DNA of 64,000 bases from Cryobacterium sp. SO2 (GCF_026151165.2 NZ_CP117849.1:1240001-1304000), one strand, 5' to 3'. Shown: positions 49,754-57,530, counted from the stretch's first letter. The notes: generated from the sequence alone by a model not told the origin. Numbers and translations: made by a program.

Positions 49754-50125
49754 ATGACTGATTTGAACAACAAGCCAGAACTCGACTTCCCGGAGGGCCC
49801 CGCGCCCGAACAGCTCGACATCGTCGACATCGTGGTGGGCGACGGGGCAGAGGCCACCGCCGGCGCCACCGTCGACGTGCACTACCTCGGTGTCGAGTAC
49901 GACACCGGCGAAGAATTCGACTCCTCCTGGAACCGAGGCCAGTCGATCAACTTCCCGCTTGGCTCCCTCATTGCCGGCTGGCAGCAGGGCATCCCCGGTA
50001 TGAAGGTGGGCGGTCGACGCAAGCTCACCGTGCCCCCGCACCTGGCCTACGGCCCCGCCGGCTCCGGTCACCGCCTCTCCGGCAAGACCCTGATCTTCGT
50101 GATCGACCTGCTCGGCGTCAGCTAG
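49754..50125 (+). CDS. FKBP-type peptidyl-prolyl isomerase
   Basis: 123 aa from ATG 49754. A single cytoplasmic FKBP domain: VDVHYLGVEYDTGEEFDSSW, FPLGSLIAGWQQGIPGMKVG (binding-pocket Trp), RRKLTVPPHLAYG and LIFVIDLLGV. It catalyses Xaa-Pro isomerisation in folding. No signal peptide or lipobox. It is followed by a strong terminator. Confidence 0.92.
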   Translation: MTDLNNKPELDFPEGPAPEQLDIVDIVVGDGAEATAGATVDVHYLGVEYDTGEEFDSSWNRGQSINFPLGSLIAGWQQGIPGMKVGGRRKLTVPPHLAYGPAGSGHRLSGKTLIFVIDLLGVS

Positions 50126-50187
50126 GACCTGCCAGCTCGGGCCCGTCGGCCCCACCCGCTGCGACACGCACCCGCGTGATTCATGAT

Positions 50188-50240
50188 CGGATGCCCCGGA
50201 GACCGCAGACAGCGCTCCGGGGCATCCGCTTTGCCTTTTC
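50188..50240 (+). terminator. Intrinsic terminator of the FKBP gene
   Basis: CGGATGCCCCGGAG (50188-50201) pairs with CTCCGGGGCATCCG (50215-50228), 14 bp, followed by a T-rich stretch (CTTTGCCTTTT). Confidence 0.85.
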
Positions 50241-50304
50241 CCGGCTGCCCGGGGAGTGAGCGGGTGCCCTCGCGCTCCACGCCGCCGTCTATGGATAATG
50301 GGGC

Positions 50305-50742
50305 ATGATCACAATCGACTGTGCCCGTGCGTTGCAGCAGGCCGGATTGCGTTGGCGTCCGGCGTCGGGGGATTCGTTCCGGATCGAGAGGCCGGGCTTC
50401 GACTCCGAGGTCTTCACCGTGAGCGAGATGACGATCGAGGCCCACGAATTCGACACCGGCACCATCCTCGGCTTCAACGGCACGACGGAATGGGCGCTGG
50501 ATTCGCTCGCGCTGGAAGACGCGCTGTGGCTGCCGAGAGAAGACCAGCTGCGCGCCCTCCTGCGCGGCACCTTCCGCTCGCTGCACAGGCAGGGCGAGGG
50601 CAGCTACCGGGTGACCGTGCATGTGCGCGGACTCGACGAAGCCTTCGAGGCCGAGACCGCCGAGGATGCCTACGGCGTCGCCGTGCTCATGCTGATCGGC
50701 CTCTCCGGTGAGGGGCACATCACGCCGGCCTCGTCACTTTAG
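50305..50742 (+). CDS. Conserved hypothetical protein
   Basis: 145 aa. No domain that I can name with confidence. Soluble alpha/beta composition; TILGFNGTTEWALDSLALED and LWLPREDQLRALL are the most distinctive blocks and look like those of small conserved Microbacteriaceae proteins. GATAAT lies 5 nt before the ATG, consistent with a leaderless or near-leaderless mRNA. It converges on the PNPOx-like gene across a 15-bp tandem repeat that begins at its stop codon. Confidence 0.65.
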   Translation: MITIDCARALQQAGLRWRPASGDSFRIERPGFDSEVFTVSEMTIEAHEFDTGTILGFNGTTEWALDSLALEDALWLPREDQLRALLRGTFRSLHRQGEGSYRVTVHVRGLDEAFEAETAEDAYGVAVLMLIGLSGEGHITPASSL

Positions 50743-50785
50743 TACCGCTCCGGCCAGTACCGTTCCGGCTAGTACCTTTCCGGCT
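50741..50785. repeat. Three 15-bp tandem repeats at convergent gene ends
   Basis: AGTACCGCTCCGGCC, AGTACCGTTCCGGCT and AGTACCTTTCCGGCT run in tandem. Read on the minus strand they encode Pro-Glu-Arg-Tyr plus Trp or stop; the PNPOx-like gene ends in the first unit. Confidence 0.9.
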
Positions 50786-51194
50786 CGGGTTCGAGCGCGA
50801 ACCGGCGACCGGTGATCTCGGTGGGGGTGATCTCCACCCAGATGTACTTGAGGGTGGGCACCAGCGGGCGCAACGGAAGCGCGTTGGCTGCGTCGATCTC
50901 CGCCTGCGTGTCCAGCACCCGGGCGATTCCCTTGACGACAACGCTCCAGGCATCGGCCCGCCCGATGTCGTCGGTCTCCAGTGCGACCTTGTTGTTCACC
51001 GTCAGCGCGAGCAGTTTGGTGCCCTCCGCCGTGCGGAACAGCAGGCGCTGGTCTGCGGCGACGAAGTTGAGCGGGAAGATCTCGATGTCGTCGGCGACAC
51101 TGGCCGCCAGACGGCCGAAGCTCGAGGAGAGCAGCAGTTCCCAGCAGTCGTTTGTGCTCAGAATGCGGACCGGATCAGGGTCGTTGATGTCCAT
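50769..51194 (-). CDS. Pyridoxamine 5'-phosphate oxidase-like flavin-binding protein
   Basis: 141 aa. Split-barrel FMN/F420-type fold: CWELLLSSSFGRLAASVADD, IFPLNFVAADQRLLFRTAEG, VALETDDIGRADAWSVVVKG and WVEITPTEITGRRF. The family includes flavin reductases and stress proteins; the substrate is not predictable. The C-terminus EPEPERY stops inside the first of three 15-bp repeats. Downstream units would encode WPERYWPERY-like residues if the stop were read through. Confidence 0.82.
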   Translation of the reverse strand: MDINDPDPVRILSTNDCWELLLSSSFGRLAASVADDIEIFPLNFVAADQRLLFRTAEGTKLLALTVNNKVALETDDIGRADAWSVVVKGIARVLDTQAEIDAANALPLRPLVPTLKYIWVEITPTEITGRRFALEPEPERY

Positions 51195-51212
51195 GCTTCA
51201 TATTCCCACTTT

Positions 51213-51247
51213 GCGGCCCACTCGGCGACTACGTGCGAGTGGGCCGC
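51213..51247 (-). terminator. 12-bp perfect stem-loop terminator after the surface-protein gene
   Basis: GCGGCCCACTCG (51213-51224) and CGAGTGGGCCGC (51236-51247) pair fully around an 11-nt loop. There is no T-tract, as is common for actinobacterial terminators. Confidence 0.7.
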
Positions 51248-51268
51248 GGCGTGTTGCCCGGCAGAGGG

Positions 51269-52546
51269 TCAGACCTTGGGGGCCTGGTCCTGGGTCGCGG
51301 TGTGGGTGCGTCGGCGGACCATCGTCACGGCGAGGAGGATTCCGCCGAGCAGAAGGGCCGCGCCGGCGATCAGGAACACGGGCTGGGCATCCGCGCCGGT
51401 CTCGGCCAGTGCCGCCGCGTTGTCGCCGCCGGCACCGGAACCGCCGCCGCCACCGGCAACCGGGAGCAGCGGGCTCACGGGGCTGGTCGAGGTGGGTGTC
51501 GGGGTCGAGGTGGGAGTCACCGGCAGGGCCGGCGACGAGGTGTCCGTGGGGGTGGGCGTCGGGCCGTCAGACGGCGTCGGCGTGCCGGGCGTGCCGGGCG
51601 TGCCGGGGGTGCCGGGCGTGCCGGGTGTCGGGGTCGGCGTGCCGGACGGCGTGGGAACCGGCGTGCCCGTCGGGGTGCCACTGGGTGTGGGCGACGGGGT
51701 GCTCGTCGACGTGGGGATTGGAGTCGAGGTCGCGGTCGGGGTCGGCGTCGCGGTGGGTGTCGTCACCGAGGCCGGCAGGATTCGGTTGGTGAGCGACGCC
51801 GTGCAGGTCACGTAGGAGCCGGGCGCGGTGACGTTGCCGTTGTTGCACTGGTTGATCGTCACGGGCAGGGCTGTGGTCTGGGTGGACGGACGCACGACGC
51901 AGGTCACGCGCTGCGTGCCGCCGCCGCCGTTCGCTGCGCCGTTGCACTGGGTGATGGTGGCGTTCGTGGTCGACTGCACAGGGTCGCAGTTGAGGGTCGG
52001 CTGGGTGCCGCCGCCGGCCCCGGAACCCACGCACTGGTTGACCGTGGCGGGGCTGGTGGTGGCGTTGCCGGTGATGTTGTTGACCACCTGTACCCGGCAG
52101 GTGACGGTTGCGCCGCCGCCCTGGCCGGAGGCGTTGCACTGGTCGACCACGGTCGTGGCGGTGGGGAAGTTGACCGGCAGGGTGGTGCAGGTCAGCGCGG
52201 TGTTCGCGGCGCCGGTGCAGGTGCGCACGACGATGACGGAGCTGGAGACGCCGGTGGCGACATCCAGGTAGTTCGTGACGGTGACGTCGCACTCCACGGC
52301 CTGGCCGCCGGCGTTCTGGATGCCGTTGCACTGGTTGACGTTGCCGGGAACGGCGGCGGCGGAGGCCGGTGCCTGCGTGGTGCCGAGAATGGCGGCCGCG
52401 ACGATCACGAGGCCGAACGTGGCCGCGAGGCCGCGACGCAAGAGGGCCGCTGAGCATCCGTGTCGCGGTCGCTCACTGAGGTGTGTCGGTTCGGCGCCAC
52501 CGCCGATGTCGGGAATGAAAGAATCGGTCGATCGTGCCGTAGCCAT
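51269..52546 (-). CDS. Sortase-anchored surface protein with five Cys-pair repeats
   Basis: 425 aa, AGGGGG 6 nt before ATG. Layout: cytoplasmic leader (1-37), signal helix with Ala-rich cleavage site (about 38-65), a domain with five repeats each starting QC (Cys 73, 137, 172, 201, 234) and closing with a Cys 13-15 residues later, a Thr/Pro/Gly stalk (about 263-360), LAETG at 380-384, a membrane helix and RRR. LAxTG followed by helix and basic tail marks sortase (class E type) anchoring. The stalk contains a 9-bp DNA tandem repeat. Function unknown; a surface adhesin or structural protein is plausible. Confidence 0.8.
   Translation of the reverse strand: MATARSTDSFIPDIGGGAEPTHLSERPRHGCSAALLRRGLAATFGLVIVAAAILGTTQAPASAAAVPGNVNQCNGIQNAGGQAVECDVTVTNYLDVATGVSSSVIVVRTCTGAANTALTCTTLPVNFPTATTVVDQCNASGQGGGATVTCRVQVVNNITGNATTSPATVNQCVGSGAGGGTQPTLNCDPVQSTTNATITQCNGAANGGGGTQRVTCVVRPSTQTTALPVTINQCNNGNVTAPGSYVTCTASLTNRILPASVTTPTATPTPTATSTPIPTSTSTPSPTPSGTPTGTPVPTPSGTPTPTPGTPGTPGTPGTPGTPTPSDGPTPTPTDTSSPALPVTPTSTPTPTSTSPVSPLLPVAGGGGGSGAGGDNAAALAETGADAQPVFLIAGAALLLGGILLAVTMVRRRTHTATQDQAPKV
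51582..51626. repeat. Five 9-bp tandem repeats in the stalk of the surface protein
   Basis: GTGCCGGGC units, with the third ending GGG and the fifth GGT. In frame they encode Gly-Thr-Pro repeats, so copy-number changes would only alter stalk length. Confidence 0.85.
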
Positions 52547-52571
52547 TTGGGGCCCCCTTGTTCGCGGGCCT

Positions 52572-52593
52572 CGTGACCCCCATTGAGGTCACG
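52572..52593 (-). terminator. Stem-loop after the MetE-like gene
   Basis: CGTGACC (52572-52578) pairs with GGTCACG (52587-52593) around an 8-nt loop, 26 bp downstream of the MetE-like stop and upstream of the surface-protein gene on the same strand. Confidence 0.5.
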
Positions 52594-52618
52594 ATATCAG
52601 CTACGTGATTCCGAAGTA

Positions 52619-53866
52619 TTACGGGATGGTTACGCCGTTCCGCGCCCACAGCCTCGTGGTGGCCAGCTCGGCGCCGGCCACGAGGGCGTCGAGTTTCGCC
52701 CAGGCGATCTGCGGGTGGATGCGGCCGCCGAGACCGCAGTCGGTGGAGGCGATCACGTTCTCGCGGCCGACGACGTTCGCGAAGCGCTCGATCCGGTCGG
52801 CCACGAGCTCTGGGTGCTCGACGACATTGGTGGCGTGGCCGATGACGCCGGGAACGATCTGCTTGCCGTCCGGCAGGGTCACATCCTCCCAGATGCGCCA
52901 TTCGTGTTCGTGGCGGGCGTTGGCACCCTCGAACGAATAGGACCCGGCGTTGATCTCCAACATGGTCTCGACGAGGTAACGGAATTCGAGGTCGGTGGTG
53001 TGCGGGCCGTGCCAGCTGCCCCAACAGAGGTGGAACCGGATCTGCTCCTCCGGCAGGCCGCGGAGGGCGTGGTTGAGAGCTTCGACCCGGATGCGGGTGA
53101 AGGCCAGGTAGTCCTCCACGGAGGGGGCCGGGTTGATCTGGTCCCAGTTCTCGGCGATCGACGGGTCGTCGATCTGCAGGATCAGTCCGGCGTCGATGAC
53201 GGCCCGGTACTCCTCGCGCAGCGCGTCGGCCATCGCCCAGATGAACTCCTCCTCGGTGGCGTAGAACTCGTTGCCGATGCGCGAGGCGCTGCCGGGGGAG
53301 AGCGCGGTGATGAAGCCCTGCTGCGCGCCGGCCGCGGCCAGGCCGGTCTTGAGGTGGGCGATGTCGGAGGCGATGGCATCCTGGCCCGTGTAGCTGACCG
53401 TGCCGGTGGCCGTGGGGAAGGCCGGCGCCCGGTCACCCACCGAAATGCCGCTCTTCGGATCACCGTAGGCATCGGCGAACAGGGTCCAGTCTCGGCGGTC
53501 GGGGAAGGTGGTGAGCTGCACGTTGCCCGGGCTGGAGCGCACGGGAGCGCCGGCGAACGGTCCGCCGGGAACCAGCTCGAGGCCGCTGAGGCGCTGGAAG
53601 GAATATGACCACCAGGCGCCGTAGTCGACGGCGCTGGACATGGCCTTGCCGAACTCGCCGTCACCGGGAAGGGTGAGGCCGGTGTCGACCTGGCGCTGCA
53701 CCAGGTCGACCACGGCGCCTTCGAGCAACGGCTGGAAGCCGGCCGGGCTGTCGAGGGTGAGGCGTCCGGCGGCGGCGTCCTGACGGGCGTCGTTGGCGTC
53801 GAGCAACGCGGCCGTTCTCGGAAGGCTGCCGGCGTGGGTGGTGGGGATGCGGTTCGCGGTGGTCAT
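52619..53866 (-). CDS. MetE C-terminal-like (cobalamin-independent methyltransferase fold) protein
   Basis: 415 aa, about half the length of full MetE and lacking its N-terminal barrel. Zinc ligands are present: His and Cys in RFHLCWGSWHGPH, and the distal Cys in ASTDCGLGGR. TTHAGSLPR at the N-terminus and LPGDGEFGKA are typical of this family. Such core enzymes include methionine synthases using a methylated corrinoid or thiol donor and coenzyme M-type transferases. The methyl donor here is unknown. GATACT lies 6 nt before the ATG. Confidence 0.85.
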   Translation of the reverse strand: MTTANRIPTTHAGSLPRTAALLDANDARQDAAAGRLTLDSPAGFQPLLEGAVVDLVQRQVDTGLTLPGDGEFGKAMSSAVDYGAWWSYSFQRLSGLELVPGGPFAGAPVRSSPGNVQLTTFPDRRDWTLFADAYGDPKSGISVGDRAPAFPTATGTVSYTGQDAIASDIAHLKTGLAAAGAQQGFITALSPGSASRIGNEFYATEEEFIWAMADALREEYRAVIDAGLILQIDDPSIAENWDQINPAPSVEDYLAFTRIRVEALNHALRGLPEEQIRFHLCWGSWHGPHTTDLEFRYLVETMLEINAGSYSFEGANARHEHEWRIWEDVTLPDGKQIVPGVIGHATNVVEHPELVADRIERFANVVGRENVIASTDCGLGGRIHPQIAWAKLDALVAGAELATTRLWARNGVTIP

Positions 53867-53937
53867 GCCGTCAGTATCCCAAGCACGGCCGGTGACCGCG
53901 GGATTGTTACGCGGCTGTGCTTTCAGCGCTCGGCTTC

Positions 53938-54204
53938 TCAGCGCTCGCTGGCCGCCCGCACCCTGTCGATCAGGTCCTTCCAGGCGCCGCGCACCTGGGG
54001 TTCGGCGAGCACGACCTCGTGCGGTGCGCAGCGGATACGGTACACATAGCGGTCAACGGCCGGTGTCGTGTCTTCGGCCTCGTCCCAGGGCAGCTCCTCC
54101 AGGAACTGCATCCAGGCCGCCGCATCCGGCTGTTCGTCGACCTGCACGTCCCAGGTGACCCGGAGCCCAGCGATCCCCCCGCTGCGTGAGACGACGACCT
54201 TCAT
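53938..54204 (-). CDS. Emfourin (protealysin inhibitor) family protein
   Basis: 88 aa. RSGGIAGLRVTWDVQVDE at the N-terminus matches the emfourin family, proteinaceous inhibitors of protealysin-like M4 proteases encoded beside their target. The C-terminal helix has WKDLIDRVRAASER. It lies 123 bp downstream of the M4 protease on the same strand, but with its own leaderless promoter (TAGCAT-N6-ATG). The inhibitor could therefore be made independently of the protease. Confidence 0.82.
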   Translation of the reverse strand: MKVVVSRSGGIAGLRVTWDVQVDEQPDAAAWMQFLEELPWDEAEDTTPAVDRYVYRIRCAPHEVVLAEPQVRGAWKDLIDRVRAASER

Positions 54205-54216
54205 GGCCCCATGCTA
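54205..54216 (-). promoter_or_regulatory. Leaderless promoter -10 box of the emfourin gene
   Basis: On the minus strand TAGCAT (54216-54211), then 6 nt, then ATG at 54204. Confidence 0.6.
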
Positions 54217-54327
54217 CGTCCGGCGACGCCGGGAGCGGGGATGTCGACACGATCGGCAGCGGCTTCCCAGCGGGCGCCGGTGCAGCCGTGCCTGAGGCCG
54301 CCCCGGGCCGGGCCGGGCGGCCTTCGG

Positions 54328-55437
54328 TCAGGACGCCGCGCGCAGCGGATCGAGGGTGATCCCCACGCCCTGCCAGCCGCCTCTGACCGCTTCGTGTTCG
54401 AGGGACCCAGATCCGTAGCGCCGGATGGCCGCCGCCTCCGTGGCGCGCGCGAACACCGCGAAGGTGGCGGTGGCGGTCAGATCCGGGCCGGTGAGGGTGT
54501 CGTACCAGATCTGTCCCGGAGCCTCCCAGGCGTTGCCGCCGATGGCGTCGGCCACCAGGTAGAACGCCCGGTTCGGGATACCCGAATTGAGGTGCACTCC
54601 GCCGTAGTCGTCCTCGGTGTCCACGTAGCCGGACATCGAGTCGGGCTGCGGGTCGGTTCCGAGCACATCGTCGTCGTAGGCGGTGCCCGGCGCCTTCATG
54701 GAGCGCAACGCCTGTCCCTGCACCTCCTCGGTGAACAGCCCGGCTCCGATCAGCCAGCTGGCCGTAGCGGTGTCCTGGCCCAGTGCGTACTGCTCGACGA
54801 GGGCACCGAACACGTCGGAGACCGATTCATTGAGGGCACCGGACTGGCCCTGATAGACGAGATTGGCGCTGTACTGGGTCACGCCGTGGGTGAGCTCGTG
54901 CGCGATCACGCTCAACGAGATCGTGAACCTGTTGAAGACCTCGCCGTCGCCGTCGCCGAACACCATCCGCTCGCCGTCCCAGAACGCGTTGTCGTAGTCG
55001 CGGCCGTAGTGCACCGTGGCGTCCAGCGGCAGGCCGCGCCCGTCGATGGAGTCGCGCTGGTACTGGCTCCAGTAGAGCCCGTGGGTGTCGCCCAGGCCGG
55101 TGTAGGCCTCGTTGACCGCCACATCGGCGACAGGCGGCTGGCCCTCCGTGCGCACGACCCGGCCGGGCAGTCTCTGCAGGTGGCCGGCGTCGCTGATGGT
55201 GCGCGTGGTGACCCCGGGCACGGCCGAAGCCGGCGGCAGGGGCGCCGCGGTGGGGTGGCGGTCGCCCAACCGCAGGTTGCGGATGGGGGCGTCGAGCTGC
55301 AGGGAACGTCTGGCGGCCGCCGCCGCGGCCGAGTAACGCGGGTCATCGACCTCGGCCAGGTGCGCGAGGAGATACGGCGGCACGATGCCGCAGTGAACGG
55401 TGGGGACGGGGCTCTGGGTGGGGTGTCTGCCTGTCAT
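54328..55437 (-). CDS. Protealysin-like M4 metalloprotease
   Basis: 369 aa. Thermolysin family with a short protealysin-type propeptide: HCGIVPPYLLAHLAE near residues 15-29, no signal peptide. Catalytic core: HELTHGVTQY (His180, Glu181, His184) and NESVSDVFGA (third zinc ligand Glu204). DDYGGVHLNSGIPNRAFYL carries the substrate-binding Asn and His. Protealysins are kept inactive by the propeptide and by emfourin. Relatives act inside or outside the cell and may cleave cytoskeletal or host proteins; its role here is unknown. CAGACT lies 6 nt before ATG. Confidence 0.9.
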   Translation of the reverse strand: MTGRHPTQSPVPTVHCGIVPPYLLAHLAEVDDPRYSAAAAAARRSLQLDAPIRNLRLGDRHPTAAPLPPASAVPGVTTRTISDAGHLQRLPGRVVRTEGQPPVADVAVNEAYTGLGDTHGLYWSQYQRDSIDGRGLPLDATVHYGRDYDNAFWDGERMVFGDGDGEVFNRFTISLSVIAHELTHGVTQYSANLVYQGQSGALNESVSDVFGALVEQYALGQDTATASWLIGAGLFTEEVQGQALRSMKAPGTAYDDDVLGTDPQPDSMSGYVDTEDDYGGVHLNSGIPNRAFYLVADAIGGNAWEAPGQIWYDTLTGPDLTATATFAVFARATEAAAIRRYGSGSLEHEAVRGGWQGVGITLDPLRAAS

Positions 55438-55494
55438 GCGGTGAGTCTGCCAGCCCGCGCCGACATTCGCACCTGTCTGCGCCGGCCGGCTGCC

Positions 55495-56256
55495 TCACAG
55501 GGCCGACCAGCCGCCATCCGACGCCAGGACCACGCCGGTGACGTTCGCCGCGTCGGTACTGGCGAGCCAGGTGATCGCGGCGGCGAGCTGCTCCGAGGTG
55601 GCCACGGGCGGCAACACGTGCTGGAACACCGGCCCGAGCACCGACCCGGCCAGGGGCGACAGCATCGGGGCCTCGATATTGGTCTGCACACCGCCGGGGG
55701 CGACGGCGTTGCAGCGGATGCCCTGGGCGGAGTACATCACCGAGGTGTTGCGGGTGAGGCCGATCACGGCGTGCTTGGAGGCCGTGTACGCCACCCCGGC
55801 CGCACCGCCGCGCAGGCCGGCCTCGGAGGAGACGTTGACGATGGAGCCGCCACCGCCGGCCACCATGACCGGCAGGGCCGCCCTGAGCAGCCGCATCATC
55901 CCGGTCACGTTGATGCCGAAGACGCGGTCCCAGGTGGCGTCGTCGACCTCGGCGACGGGCAGGAAGCCGTCCATGACGCCGGCGACGTTGGCGACGACGT
56001 CGATGCGGCCGTTGGCCGCGGCCACCAGCCGGGTCGTGGTGTCTTCGTGGCTGATGTCGCCGTCGACAGTGACGATGTCGAGGTCGGCGTACTGGTCGAG
56101 AAGCTCCTGCAGCCGGGCGGGAACGACGTCACCGGCGATCACCCTGGCGCCCTCCTGCGCGAGGCGCACAGCTGTCGCCTTGCCGATGCCGGAGCCTGCT
56201 CCAGTGACGATCGCGGTCTGGCCGGCGAACCGGTCCGGGGTCACGGCTGAAACCAT
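55495..56256 (-). CDS. SDR-family oxidoreductase
   Basis: 253 aa from ATG 56256, AAGGAG 7 nt upstream. Classical SDR: TGAGSGIGKATAVRLAQEG, Asp of AGDVVPARL favouring NAD(H), NVAGVMDGF, VNVSSEAG (Ser), YTASKHAV (Tyr, Lys) and CNAVAPGGVQTNIEAP. Substrate unknown. It lies between the M4 protease and a divergent LLM oxidoreductase, with no clear pathway context. A longer N-terminal reading has no homologous content. Confidence 0.82.
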   Translation of the reverse strand: MVSAVTPDRFAGQTAIVTGAGSGIGKATAVRLAQEGARVIAGDVVPARLQELLDQYADLDIVTVDGDISHEDTTTRLVAAANGRIDVVANVAGVMDGFLPVAEVDDATWDRVFGINVTGMMRLLRAALPVMVAGGGGSIVNVSSEAGLRGGAAGVAYTASKHAVIGLTRNTSVMYSAQGIRCNAVAPGGVQTNIEAPMLSPLAGSVLGPVFQHVLPPVATSEQLAAAITWLASTDAANVTGVVLASDGGWSAL

Positions 56257-56415
56257 CGGGGTGCTCCTTTGCAGTCCTGACGCGGTGAGATGTGTACGCG
56301 GTCGCGGGCGTGATGCCGCGAACGCACCATTCATAGCACCGTCAGAGCGCCACGGCGCGGGGGTCGTGGCTGCTGTGACAGATCCCGTAGCGGGCGCTCT
56401 GTCCGAGCCGATTTG

Positions 56416-56427
56416 TAGACTGCGGGT
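56416..56427 (+). promoter_or_regulatory. Leaderless promoter -10 box of the LLM oxidoreductase
   Basis: TAGACT at 56416-56421, then 6 nt, then ATG at 56428. Confidence 0.6.
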
Positions 56428-57306
56428 ATGCGCTATGGAATTGTGATCCTGCCCCAGTTCGCCTGGCCGGAAGCCCGCCGGCGGTGGCAAGGCGCCGAGC
56501 AGTACGGTTTCGACCATGCCTGGACCTACGACCACCTCTCCTGGCGCAGCCTCGCCGATCAGCCGTGGCACGCCACCATTCCCACGCTGGCCGCGGCCGC
56601 GGCGGTCACCGACCGGGTCCGGCTCGGCACCTTCGTGGCGTCACCGAATTTCCGGCATCCGGTGCCGTTCGCCAAGGAGATCGCCACCGTCGACGAGATC
56701 TCCGGCGGACGCCTCACGCTCGGGGTGGGATCCGGCGGAACGGGCTTCGACGCCTTCGTGCTGGGCCAGCCGACGTACACGCCGCGCCAACGGCACGACA
56801 GATTCGCCGAGTTCGTCACCGACCTGGACCAGCTGCTGCGCCACGAGGAGCCCGGCGCGGGTGGCTTCAGCTTCTCGGGTGACTGGTTCACCGCGGTGGA
56901 CGCACGCATGGTGGGCCGGCCGGCCCAGAGCCCGCGGGTGCCGTTCGTGATCGCGGCCAACGGGCCCAAGGGGCTGAGGCTCGTGGCCGAGCATGCCGCC
57001 GGCTGGGTGACCACCGGAGCCGACGGCGCCGTGGGCGAGGACTGGTGGAACGCGGTGGCGGCCCTGTCGCACCGGCTCGACGACACCCTCGCCGCGGCGG
57101 GCCGCGAACCAGGCACCCTCGACAGGTACCTGTCGCTCGACAGCGGCGGGGCATACTCGCTGCAGAGCCTCGGCGCCTTCGACGACGCCGTCGGGCGCGC
57201 CGCCGAGCTCGGCTTCACCGATGTGATCAGCCACTGGCCGCGCGCCGACGGCATCTACGCCGGTTCGGAGTCGGTCCTCGACGAGGTCGCCGCCCGCCTG
57301 GCCTGA
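56428..57306 (+). CDS. LLM-class flavin/F420-dependent oxidoreductase
   Basis: 292 aa. Luciferase-like TIM barrel: RYGIVILPQFAWPEARRRWQ, EQYGFDHAWTYDHLSW, RVRLGTFVASPNFRHPVPFA, GGRLTLGVGSGGTGFDAF and PFVIAANGPKGLRLVAEHAAG. The cofactor could be F420 or FMN; the actinobacterial context makes F420 likely but not certain. Substrate unknown. It converges on the hemD-type gene, with two tandem palindromic elements between them. Confidence 0.85.
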   Translation: MRYGIVILPQFAWPEARRRWQGAEQYGFDHAWTYDHLSWRSLADQPWHATIPTLAAAAAVTDRVRLGTFVASPNFRHPVPFAKEIATVDEISGGRLTLGVGSGGTGFDAFVLGQPTYTPRQRHDRFAEFVTDLDQLLRHEEPGAGGFSFSGDWFTAVDARMVGRPAQSPRVPFVIAANGPKGLRLVAEHAAGWVTTGADGAVGEDWWNAVAALSHRLDDTLAAAGREPGTLDRYLSLDSGGAYSLQSLGAFDDAVGRAAELGFTDVISHWPRADGIYAGSESVLDEVAARLA

Positions 57307-57384
57307 GCGCCCGCCCGCCCGAGTGTCCCCCCGGGCTGGCGCAGCGACTTCGCCCAGTCGAAGCAATTCGACGAGAAGCCCCTC

Positions 57385-57457
57385 GCCGACTTGCGGCAAA
57401 ATTCCCCTTCAGCTCACGTGAAGGGGCGTTTTGACGTAAGTCGGCGCAGAGCAACCC
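57385..57457 (+). repeat. Palindromic element family 1, copy A (73 bp)
   Basis: Left arm GCCGACTTGCGGCAAAA, core CCCCTTCA/TGAAGGGG stem, right arm TTTTGACGTAAGTCGGC, tail GCAGAGCAACCC. The outer arms pair except for one G-A mismatch and one G-U wobble. It lies 78 bp after the LLM stop codon. Confidence 0.85.
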
Positions 57458-57530
57458 GCCGACTTGCCGCAAACTGTCCCTTCAGGGCGCCCGAAGGGGC
57501 GTTTTGACGTAAGTCGGCGCAGAGCAACCC
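57458..57530 (+). repeat. Palindromic element family 1, copy B (73 bp, tandem with A)
   Basis: Abuts copy A directly, with the same length and orientation. From GAAGGGGCG onward the two are identical, including the GCAGAGCAACCC tail. The left arm differs (TTGCCGCAAACTG) and the loop is the self-complementary GGGCGCCC. Confidence 0.85.
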
